This document shows positions 1-5,248 of a DNA stretch of 5,293 nucleotides, piece by piece. The position numbers and the translations under genes are program-made. Each line of letters opens with the position of its first letter. The stretch's first letter is position 1. Under the pieces are notes generated by a model, which was not told where the DNA came from, searched no databases, and saw only the letters and a program-made list of their open reading frames with translations. Source of the DNA: Acidobacteriota bacterium (lineage in GTDB: Bacteria; Acidobacteriota; Blastocatellia; Pyrinomonadales; Pyrinomonadaceae); contig QHXH01000034.1 of the NCBI GenBank assembly GCA_003222855.1, positions 1 through 5,293 of the forward strand. Reading direction: 5' to 3'.

Positions 1-2
1 CT

Positions 3-1214
3 ACTGTCTTGGGCCACGCGTTGCCGGTGAGTCATCCATTCGATTTGCGTTACGGAAAAGATGAGGCGAAACGCTTGTCACAGCCTGCCGCGATCGACGG
101 AGCGATCACGACTCCGTGGCGCGTGATCATGATCGGGTCTGATCTGAATACTCTTGTCAACTGCGACATAATCAACAATCTTTCACCGCCCCCGGACAAG
201 AATATCTTTCCGCAGGGATTAAGAACCGATTGGATAAGGCCTGGACGCGCCGTTTGGCGTTATCTCGATGGCGGCGAGAATAATTACGAGGGAATAAAAG
301 AGTTTTCGCGGCTTGCCGGTCAGCTCGGCTTTGAATACAACGTAGTCGAAGGAATCTGGCAGCGTTGGACTGAAACGCAAATGCGTGATCTGGTTGATTA
401 CTCGAACCAACAAGACGTCAGACTCTGGTTTTGGAAGCACAGCCGCACTCTGCGCACGCCGCAAGCTCGCGAAGATTTCTTCTCGCTTTTGAACCGCGTG
501 GGTGTAGTGGGCGCGAAGATCGACTTCTTCGATCACGAAGCGAAAGAGATTATCGACGTGTATCAGGCACTCCTGCGCAGTTCGGCTGAGCACAAAATCA
601 TGGTTGAGTTCCACGGGGCCAACAAGCCTGCCGGCGAATCACGCACCTGGCCCAACGAGATGACCCGCGAAGCAATTCGTGGCCTGGAATACCGCAGCAT
701 GAATTTGCGCTCAGTCCACAACACGACGCTGCCATTCACGCGCTTTCTCGCCGGTCACGCGGATTACACTCCCGTGCATTTCGGTGAACGCCGGCGGGAG
801 ACTTCCTGGGCGCACCAAATTGCCACGGCAATCGTCTTCACCTCGCCCTTGATGATCTACGGCGCGCATCCGCAGCATATTCTTGAGAATCCGGCCGCCG
901 AATTGATCAAGTCGATCCCGAGTGTTTGGGATGAAACAATCGTGCTGCCGCAATCGGAGATCGGCAAGTTGGCCGTGTTCGCGCGACGTACCGGCGACAG
1001 GTGGTTCGTGGGGATAATGAACGGTCTAACCGGCAGGACCATTCATGTGTCTCTTGGTTTCCTACGGGGAGGGAAGTATCGGGCGATGCTCGTTCGCGAT
1101 CAGGAGAATGAACCAGCCGCAGTGACGATTGAAAACCAATCGGTTAGTCATCGCGATAGTCTGATGATCAAAATGCGCGCGGGGGGCGGATTTGTGGCCA
1201 GGTTTGATCTCTAA
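3..1214 (+). CDS. GH97 family glycoside hydrolase, 5'-truncated by the window edge (retaining, alpha-galactosidase-like)
   Basis: The frame is open from the first bases, so the gene starts outside the window and the TTG at 9 is not a credible start. About 403 codons remain; GH97 enzymes are usually 620-710 residues, so the N-terminal beta-sandwich is missing and the (beta/alpha)8 barrel plus C-terminal beta domain are present. Counting from the TTG codon, family landmarks are a Gly-Phe-Glu-Tyr strand near 108-110, LWFWKHS at 139-145, GAKIDFFD at 168-175, VEFHGANKPAG at 199-209, RTWPNEMTREAIRGLEY at 212-228 and a beta-rich tail from about 315. From family knowledge, retaining GH97 enzymes use an Asp nucleophile in the KxDF strand and a Glu acid/base 55 residues later; Asp172 and Glu227 fit exactly. 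The inverting SusB-type base, a Glu after His in the FHGA region, is Gly203 here. Likely role: exo-hydrolysis of alpha-linked galactose-like sugars, probably exported, though the signal region is not visible. Confidence 0.9.
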   Translation, partial: TVLGHALPVSHPFDLRYGKDEAKRLSQPAAIDGAITTPWRVIMIGSDLNTLVNCDIINNLSPPPDKNIFPQGLRTDWIRPGRAVWRYLDGGENNYEGIKEFSRLAGQLGFEYNVVEGIWQRWTETQMRDLVDYSNQQDVRLWFWKHSRTLRTPQAREDFFSLLNRVGVVGAKIDFFDHEAKEIIDVYQALLRSSAEHKIMVEFHGANKPAGESRTWPNEMTREAIRGLEYRSMNLRSVHNTTLPFTRFLAGHADYTPVHFGERRRETSWAHQIATAIVFTSPLMIYGAHPQHILENPAAELIKSIPSVWDETIVLPQSEIGKLAVFARRTGDRWFVGIMNGLTGRTIHVSLGFLRGGKYRAMLVRDQENEPAAVTIENQSVSHRDSLMIKMRAGGGFVARFDL

Positions 1215-1344
1215 ACTGGGAGCGCGGGCGTCCTCGCCCGCATGTGTGGTGAGTGGACGCTCGGGTTCGGAACAAATGACGGGAGCTGACACATTTTTGT
1301 TCGCGCTTCGCGCTCAATGCGGGCGGGGCGCCCGCGCTCCCAGT
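1215..1344. repeat. REPIN-like nested inverted repeat, family A
   Basis: Two GC-rich arms face each other: 1215-1241 and 1319-1344. The outer 16 bases, ACTGGGAGCGCGGGCG, are perfectly inverted at the two ends. Each arm is also a hairpin by itself: GCGGGCG/CGCCCGC with loop TCCT on the left (1224-1241) and with loop GGG on the right (1319-1335). The arms flank a spacer of about 77 bp. This two-hairpin layout is that of REP doublets (REPINs), short elements without a gene that are mobilised by a tyrosine-type RAYT transposase encoded elsewhere. The element begins on the base after the GH97 stop codon and could also stabilise or attenuate the transcript between the two genes. Family membership and copy number cannot be judged from one window. 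Confidence 0.8.
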
Positions 1345-2514
1345 GGTACGGTCGCCCGTTGCCTTTTAGCTTTCATTTTCCTTTCACAAAACTTTTTGAC
1401 GAGCGCGGTAGAACAGTCAAAGTTCAGCGTCGCCACTTTCGATCGCGCGCGCGTCCTTAAGGCCGCCGGCCAATATCTCTCCGAGAAGCCGACAACAGTT
1501 ACCGCTTCATCCAGTCCGCGCAGTGCGGGTGGGCCACACGACTTTTTTTCCGAGGCTGATTACTGGTGGCCCGATCCAAAAGATCCGAATGGGCCTTACA
1601 TTCAGCGCGACGGCATGTCGAATCCCGATAACTTTGTCGAGCATCGCCGCGCGCTCATGCGATTCAGCGTGCAGGTCCCGGCGCTCGTCGCAGCGTGGAA
1701 ACTGACAAACGACAAGCGCTATGCGGCGCACGCAGCTTCACATCTTCGCGCGTGGTTCATCGACGAACGCACGCGGATGAATCCGAACCTGCAATATGCG
1801 CAGGCCATTCACGGGCGCACAACCGGTCGCGGGACCGGCATTATCGATACGATTCATTTGGTTGAAGTCGCGCGCGCGATCGAAGCAATGGAAGCTTCAG
1901 GCGCGCTATCTGCGAGCGAAGCCAAAGCAATCGAGCAATGGTTCGCGGATTATGTTCAATGGATGACCACGAGCAAGAATGGAATTGAAGAGCGCGATGC
2001 CAGGAACAATCACACGACCTGTTGGGTCATGCAGGTGGCGGCGTTTGCGCACTTAACCCGCGATCAGAAACTGCTCGAGTACTGTCGTGAGCGATTCAGG
2101 GCCGTGATTGTGCCAAATCAAATTGCGTCGGACGGCAGTTTCCCCGAAGAGTTGCGCCGGACGAAACCGTACGGCTATTCGCTTTTTAACTTGGAAGCGA
2201 TGGCGACTATTTGCCGGATTCTTTCGACCCCGGCGGACAATCTTTTTGCGTTCGAAACGGCCAATGGCCGCGGTTTTCGTCGTGCGATGGAATACATGGC
2301 GCCTTTCATACGCGACAAGAAATCGTGGCCGCTGAAACCAGATGTGATGTATGACAAGGAATGGCCCAGGCGCCAGAGCAGTCTCTTGTTTGCCGGCATT
2401 GCTTTAGATCGTCCGGACTATCTGGAGCTTTGGAAGAAGTTGCCGGCAGACTCTCAGGTCGAAGAAGTCATTCGCAACTTCTTCATTCGGCAGCCGGTCC
2501 TGTGGGTGCGCTAA
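1276..2514 (+). CDS. Secreted alginate-lyase-superfamily polysaccharide lyase (PF05426-like, possibly PL38)
   Basis: A 412-residue product if started at ATG 1276. Residues 29-44 form a hydrophobic core (CLLAFIFLSQNFLTSA) with a plausible signal-peptidase site after TSA, preceded by an unusually long basic n-region translated from the repeat. The mature part carries DYWWPDP (95-101), IQRDGMSNPDN (109-119), an Asn-Asn-His motif with a nearby Trp (244-250) and PYGYSLFN (298-305). Together these mark an alpha/alpha-toroid lyase of the alginate lyase superfamily. Asn244/Asn245/His246 and one of Tyr299 or Tyr301 are the likely catalytic set for beta-elimination next to a uronic acid. The 'WWPDP...RDGMSNPDN' pattern recalls proteins I associate with PL38 (alginate/glucuronan lyases), but the exact substrate cannot be read from sequence. 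The start is uncertain: in-frame options are GTG 1246 or 1249, ATG 1276 and TTG 1297 (GGGAG at 1281-1285), all inside the repeat. It lies 61 bp after GH97, probably in the same transcript. Confidence 0.85.
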   Translation: MTGADTFLFALRAQCGRGARAPSGTVARCLLAFIFLSQNFLTSAVEQSKFSVATFDRARVLKAAGQYLSEKPTTVTASSSPRSAGGPHDFFSEADYWWPDPKDPNGPYIQRDGMSNPDNFVEHRRALMRFSVQVPALVAAWKLTNDKRYAAHAASHLRAWFIDERTRMNPNLQYAQAIHGRTTGRGTGIIDTIHLVEVARAIEAMEASGALSASEAKAIEQWFADYVQWMTTSKNGIEERDARNNHTTCWVMQVAAFAHLTRDQKLLEYCRERFRAVIVPNQIASDGSFPEELRRTKPYGYSLFNLEAMATICRILSTPADNLFAFETANGRGFRRAMEYMAPFIRDKKSWPLKPDVMYDKEWPRRQSSLLFAGIALDRPDYLELWKKLPADSQVEEVIRNFFIRQPVLWVR

Positions 2515-2657
2515 AAAACCGACGTTTCGGGATCAATGAAGACAACGCCAGTTTCAACGGCAGATTCGCGCGGAGTATTCGCGGTACCGCCGCTGGCGAG
2601 ACGCCGCGACTCAAGTCGTTCGCCCGCAAAACTGGAAATCGTTTCTGGATTGATTGA
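2515..2657. other. Non-coding spacer with short palindromes, possible decayed repeat
   Basis: No convincing gene lies between the lyase stop and the family B repeat. The stretch has a perfect 10-bp palindrome GCGGTACCGC (2581-2590), a tight hairpin CGACT-CA-AGTCG (2608-2619) and a short inverted pair CCAGTTT (2548-2554) / AAACTGG (2629-2635). Open frames on both strands run through it into the neighbouring repeat and have repeat-like, Arg/Ala/Ser-rich composition, so they are not called. It may be the remnant of a further repeat element. No intrinsic terminator with a T-run follows the lyase. Confidence 0.4.
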
Positions 2658-2770
2658 TGTCCGACAGGCTTTAGCTTGTCGAATCCGACGAGTGTTTAGA
2701 AGTGTCCTGGTCAGGGAACGCGCGACGGTTGAAAGGAAAGAACGCACGACAAACTGAAGTTTGTCGGACA
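2658..2770. repeat. REPIN-like nested inverted repeat, family B
   Basis: The ends are TGTCCGACA (2658-2666) and its exact complement TGTCGGACA (2762-2770), and 24-bp arms (2658-2681 and 2747-2770) match at 20 of 24 positions when one is inverted. Each arm is itself a hairpin: CGACAGGC-TTTA-GCTTGTCG on the left (one G:U pair) and CGACAAAC-TGAA-GTTTGTCG on the right (8 perfect pairs). The spacer is about 65 bp. The architecture matches the element at 1215-1344, but the sequence is unrelated and less GC-rich, so it is a second family. It ends 13 bp before the start codon of the oxidoreductase gene, so it must lie in that gene's 5' leader if transcription comes from upstream. Confidence 0.78.
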
Positions 2771-2783
2771 TAAGAATGATTTC

Positions 2784-3752
2784 ATGAAGAAACTCGCGTG
2801 GGGATTGATCGGTTGCGGCGATATCGCGCGCAAGAGAGTCGCGCCGGCGCTGCGCGATTCGGCTGACTGCGATTTCGTGGCTGTCAGTCGCGAGCGTGTC
2901 GAGCTTGCCGAATCCTTCGCCAGAGAATTTGGTGCGAGAAAATGGTACAGCGCCTGGCAGAAACTACTTCTTGATCGGGAGATAGATGCGGTTTACATCG
3001 CCACGCCCGTCAATTTGCATGCGGCCCAGACGATCGCCGCCGCCGAAGCCGGGAAACATGTGCTCTGCGAAAAGCCAATGGCGATGAATGTGGACGAATG
3101 CGATCGCATGATCGATGCTTGTCGCGCTAACAAGGTGAAGCTCGGCGTCGCTTACTACCGGCATTTCTATCCAGTGATTGAACGCGTTAAGGAAATCATC
3201 CAATCGGGTGAAATCGGAGAGCCCGTCCTGGCTCAGATAAATGCTTTTGAATCTTTTAGTCCACCAACGGATCATCCGCGTTACTGGCTGCTGCGAAAAG
3301 ATCGATCTGGTGGCGGGCCGATGTTCGACTTTGGTTGTCATCGCATCGAGATGCTGACGAACATCCTCGGCCCGATTTCCGAAGTCAGAGCGTTGACCGC
3401 AAACGTCTTGTTCGAGCGAGAAGTCGAAGACACTGCGACAGCTCTTTTTCAGTTCGAGCGCGGGACTTGCGCGGTGCTCTCGGTCACGCACGCGGCTCGC
3501 GAGCCGCAGGATACATTCCATCTCTTTGGCTCTCTTGGTTCGATTCATGTGCCTGCCTGGAACGAAGGAACGATGCAGGTCACCAGCGATGCGGGTGAAC
3601 GCGTCGAAGCGCATTCGCCCGACGCGAATTTGCACGCCCCGCTGATTAGAGATTTTGTTGGGGCGGTGATGAATGACCGTGAACCTGCGGTAACAGGAGA
3701 GACCGGCAAAACTGTTGCGCAGGTTGAAGAAGAGATTTATGCGAGCAATTGA
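2784..3752 (+). CDS. Gfo/Idh/MocA family NAD(P)-dependent oxidoreductase
   Basis: A 322-residue cytoplasmic protein. The N-terminal Rossmann fold begins at once (LAWGLIGCGDIA, with the dinucleotide glycine motif at residues 8-15), which fixes ATG 2784 as the start; only a weak AAGA (2772-2775) stands in for a ribosome site. AVYIATPVNLHA (69-80) and CEKPMAMN (95-102) follow, with Lys97 the family's catalytic lysine. The C-terminal alpha/beta domain carries GGGPMFDFGCHRIEM (176-190), where Asp182 and His186 occupy the usual GxxxDxGxH positions. Members oxidise, reduce or epimerise sugars, inositols and related compounds with NAD(P). The substrate cannot be read from these motifs. The protein stops after EEIYASN, some 10-15 residues earlier than many relatives, which usually end in a short beta strand. 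Its place after a GH97 enzyme and a polysaccharide lyase suggests it handles a released sugar or uronate. Confidence 0.92.
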   Translation: MKKLAWGLIGCGDIARKRVAPALRDSADCDFVAVSRERVELAESFAREFGARKWYSAWQKLLLDREIDAVYIATPVNLHAAQTIAAAEAGKHVLCEKPMAMNVDECDRMIDACRANKVKLGVAYYRHFYPVIERVKEIIQSGEIGEPVLAQINAFESFSPPTDHPRYWLLRKDRSGGGPMFDFGCHRIEMLTNILGPISEVRALTANVLFEREVEDTATALFQFERGTCAVLSVTHAAREPQDTFHLFGSLGSIHVPAWNEGTMQVTSDAGERVEAHSPDANLHAPLIRDFVGAVMNDREPAVTGETGKTVAQVEEEIYASN

Positions 3753-3833
3753 CTCGTTCTTTCCGCCGTCTCCCCCGGGGAATTAGGCGCGCCCCCCTTA
3801 TTGAAAAAACTTCCGATTTGAATGAAAAAACTC
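3753..3833. other. Spacer between oxidoreductase gene and insertion sequence
   Basis: This short spacer holds no gene. A GC block (3772-3797) contains CCCCCGGGG, the 8-bp palindrome GGCGCGCC (3786-3793) and a run of six C, allowing a small GGGG/CCCC stem but with no T-run, so it is at best a poor terminator. It switches abruptly to A/T-rich sequence at about 3798, and TTCCGATTTG (3811-3820) resembles the inner part of the adjacent insertion-sequence end units. Confidence 0.4.
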
Positions 3834-3889
3834 TGTTCTTAGCAAATTAAAATGTCCGGTTTTTATAGCAAGTGAAATGTCCGATTTGG
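3834..3889 (+). repeat. Left end of the insertion sequence: two tandem ~25-bp units
   Basis: Unit 1 (3839-3864) starts TTAGCA and contains TGTCCGGTTT; unit 2 (3865-3889) starts ATAGCA and contains TGTCCGATTTGG. The TGTCCG cores sit at 3853-3858 and 3878-3883, 25 bp apart. They match the two units at the right end in inverted orientation and are the likely transposase binding sites. A further TTAGCAAGT occurs at 3908-3916, overlapping the transposase stop codon. Confidence 0.78.
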
Positions 3890-3907
3890 TTTTCCTCATA
3901 AAGCTAG

Positions 3908-5158
3908 TTAGCAAGTAGTAGTGACTGTGGGAATGAGTGGGAGAGTCAGGCTGCTTTTTTGGCCTGACTTTCCCACCATTTCCACAGTCTTGGTTTTGAA
4001 CTCGAGGGGCCCAGCCGCCGCGTTGTAGCGGCCGACCAGATGAGGACCAAAGGTGATCGAGATCGTCTGGTCCAGATGCTCATGAATGGTGACTCGACAA
4101 CCTGCCAGCGTCGCGCGCAACTTACAGCGCTCGAGTTGCCAGACTTGATTGGCGAAACTCACCGTGTTATCGCGGGCGACTACGCGCTCGTGTTGCAGGG
4201 CGAAGATTAAATCCAGGTCTTTGCGTCGCAGGGGCACGAAAGCAGTCCCGCGTTGACTGGCCGGCTTACTGAAACGCTGGTTGAACTGCGGCACGTATTG
4301 CTCCCGCAGAAAGCGATTGGCCTCCGCCAGAGTTTTGATCTGCCGCACCCGCAGTTCCGGCGGCAGCCGTCCCTGCCAGGTGCTGAAGCCGCGTTCGCTG
4401 CGCCCGCGCGCCTGGGGTGAATAAGCTGGAATCATCTGAATCCCCAACTCTCGCAAGGCCCGGCCGACCTGGGTCAAACGATGGTGGTCCACCGGTTCTC
4501 CAGCCTTAGGCGTGAGGAAGAAATGGCTGGCTCGATCGCTATAAAGAGCACAAAACACTCCCTGCTGCTCAATCACTGCGCGTAAGCCGATCATCACGGT
4601 GGCGGTTGATTCTTCGCTCACCAACTGGGCGTAGTAGACCTCGCTGGTGGCGTCATCCATGATCACCAGCAGGTCGTACCAGCGATCGTCACAGAACCAG
4701 CGGTGCTGGCTACCATCGATGTGCAACAACATTCCCGGCAACGGACGCCGGGGCCGCCGTTTACGATGCTTCCCACGGTGCTTCCGCGCCTTCACCAGAC
4801 CAGCTCCCTGTAATGCAGCCTTCACCCAGGTGTAACTCAAGGTGATCCCGTGCTCGGCTGTCAGCTTCTCGTGAAAGTGCCGCACGTTAAAATCAAAGTA
4901 CTGCTCCTGGTACAACCGCAGCACCCTCTCCACGGTCTCGAGCGGCACTCGCTTCGGTGAGGGTACCCCTCGGCGCCGATCAAATAATCCTTCATATCCT
5001 TCGTGCTTAAACCGGGTTTGCCAGCGCAGCATCTGCCGCCCACTGAGTCCCAGTATCTCAGCCGCCTGATACCAGGTGATCCGCTTGGCCATCGCTCGCA
5101 ACATCACGTCCTGTAGTTTCATTGCCCGCTCCACTGCGGCTGGGGTCATCTGCTTCAT
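3908..5158 (-). CDS. DDE transposase, ISNCY (ISDol1/IS1202-like) family
   Basis: A 416-residue product from ATG 5158. The frame is open from a GTG at 5206, but that codon lies in the inner end unit; ATG 5158 has AGGA (5170-5167) eight bases upstream, and its MKQMTPAAVERAMK start agrees with how I recall the family beginning. ATG 5149 is the other option. Counted from the 5206 GTG, residues 43-63 form a helix-turn-helix (ITWYQAAEILGLSGRQMLRW), 141-155 a very basic stretch (RKHRGKHRKRRPRRP), and the rve/DDE catalytic core has Asp164 (LLHIDGSQHRW), Asp224 (CALYSDRASHFF) and Glu271 (ARGRSERGF). ATSEVYYAQLV (186-196) and HERVVARDNTVSF (339-351) are further family blocks. All three acidic residues are present and the frame is intact, so the enzyme is probably active. 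The last ~20 residues (from about GKSGQKSS) are encoded by a long hairpin and look unconserved. Confidence 0.93.
   Translation of the reverse strand: MKQMTPAAVERAMKLQDVMLRAMAKRITWYQAAEILGLSGRQMLRWQTRFKHEGYEGLFDRRRGVPSPKRVPLETVERVLRLYQEQYFDFNVRHFHEKLTAEHGITLSYTWVKAALQGAGLVKARKHRGKHRKRRPRRPLPGMLLHIDGSQHRWFCDDRWYDLLVIMDDATSEVYYAQLVSEESTATVMIGLRAVIEQQGVFCALYSDRASHFFLTPKAGEPVDHHRLTQVGRALRELGIQMIPAYSPQARGRSERGFSTWQGRLPPELRVRQIKTLAEANRFLREQYVPQFNQRFSKPASQRGTAFVPLRRKDLDLIFALQHERVVARDNTVSFANQVWQLERCKLRATLAGCRVTIHEHLDQTISITFGPHLVGRYNAAAGPLEFKTKTVEMVGKSGQKSSLTLPLIPTVTTTC
3923..3989 (+). repeat. Long imperfect hairpin inside the 3' end of the transposase gene
   Basis: Arms 3923-3951 and 3962-3989 are complementary over 28 positions, with two mismatched positions and one bulged base (3936 area), around a 10-base T-rich loop (3952-3961). 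Both mismatches become G:U pairs in plus-strand RNA but A:C mismatches in minus-strand RNA, so the structure is stronger in transcripts entering from the oxidoreductase side, antisense to the transposase. It is followed on the plus strand by TTGGTTTTG, a weak U-rich tract. It may stop or process read-through RNA. It is not a canonical terminator for the transposase message, which has no U-run after it. Confidence 0.7.
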
Positions 5159-5166
5159 AACCTGCA

Positions 5167-5170
5167 TCCT
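5167..5170 (-). promoter_or_regulatory. Ribosome binding site deciding the transposase start
   Basis: The minus strand reads AGGA here, eight bases before ATG 5158. The earlier in-frame ATG at 5167 has no properly spaced site, and the GTG at 5206 lies within the insertion-sequence end unit. Confidence 0.5.
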
Positions 5171-5193
5171 GTCATGCAGTTTCACCCCGCCGC

Positions 5194-5248
5194 TCAGATC
5201 GGACACTTCATCTGCTAATCAGATCGGACATATCATGTGCTAACGACA
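5194..5248 (-). repeat. Right end of the insertion sequence: two tandem 25-bp units
   Basis: Read on the minus strand, the outer unit (5243 down to 5219) and inner unit (5218 down to 5194) each start TTAGCA and end TGTCCGATCTGA, agreeing at 22 of 25 positions. Cores (CGGACA on the plus strand) lie at 5225-5230 and 5200-5205. They mirror the left end. The inner unit runs into the 5' leader of the transposase gene, so transposase bound here could repress its own expression; that is inference from position. Confidence 0.8.

Larger units (their letters stand above)
3834..5248 (-). mobile_element. Complete insertion sequence, ISNCY (ISDol1/IS1202-like) type, about 1.4 kb
   Basis: The element has one transposase gene on the minus strand and matching ends. 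The left end reads TGTTCTTAGCA from 3834 and the right end, read on the minus strand, TGTCGTTAGCA from 5248, followed in both by a region ending in TGTCCG and then a second copy of the same unit. TGT...ACA termini are common in insertion sequences, which is why 3834 and 5248 are preferred over the stricter TTAGCA boundaries at 3839 and 5243. Length near 1,415 bp suits a single 410-430-residue transposase. No convincing target-site duplication is visible next to either boundary, so the exact ends are provisional. The family name rests on the transposase. Confidence 0.8.

Noticed and set aside
219..614. A 131-codon minus-strand frame inside the GH97 gene
   Set aside because: It is a shadow of conserved GH97 barrel sequence, without independent coding support.
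1192..1194. ATG 1192 as the start of the lyase
   Set aside because: It overlaps the end of the GH97 coding sequence by 23 bases and would add 28 further residues, mostly read from the repeat, ahead of an already long n-region. A start nearer the signal peptide is more likely, though none is proven.
1215..1344. The GC-rich hairpins as an intrinsic terminator of the GH97 gene
   Set aside because: Neither hairpin is followed by a T-run, and the pair of hairpins with inverted outer ends is better explained as a repeat element. An effect on transcription is still possible.
2361..2657. A 98-codon plus-strand frame overlapping the lyase 3' end
   Set aside because: Its first half is a shifted reading of the lyase C-terminus and the rest runs into non-coding spacer, with no motif or ribosome site.
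2511..2771. An 86-codon minus-strand frame and a 73-codon plus-strand frame (2536-2757) in the spacer
   Set aside because: Both are largely translations of the family B repeat and its palindrome-rich neighbour. They lack recognisable domains, and such repeat-derived frames are often misannotated as hypothetical proteins.
2964..3635. A 223-codon open frame on the minus strand
   Set aside because: It is antisense to the well-conserved oxidoreductase, has no family motif, and its composition is what the complement of a moderately GC-rich coding sequence gives.
3772..3800. Terminator after the oxidoreductase gene
   Set aside because: Only a 4-bp GGGG/CCCC stem can form and the following TTATTGAAAA is not a T-run.
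3834..5248. CRISPR-like reading of the repeated TGTCCG units
   Set aside because: There are only two units per end, directly tandem without unique spacers, and they are inverted between the two ends of a transposase gene, which is the pattern of transposase binding sites.
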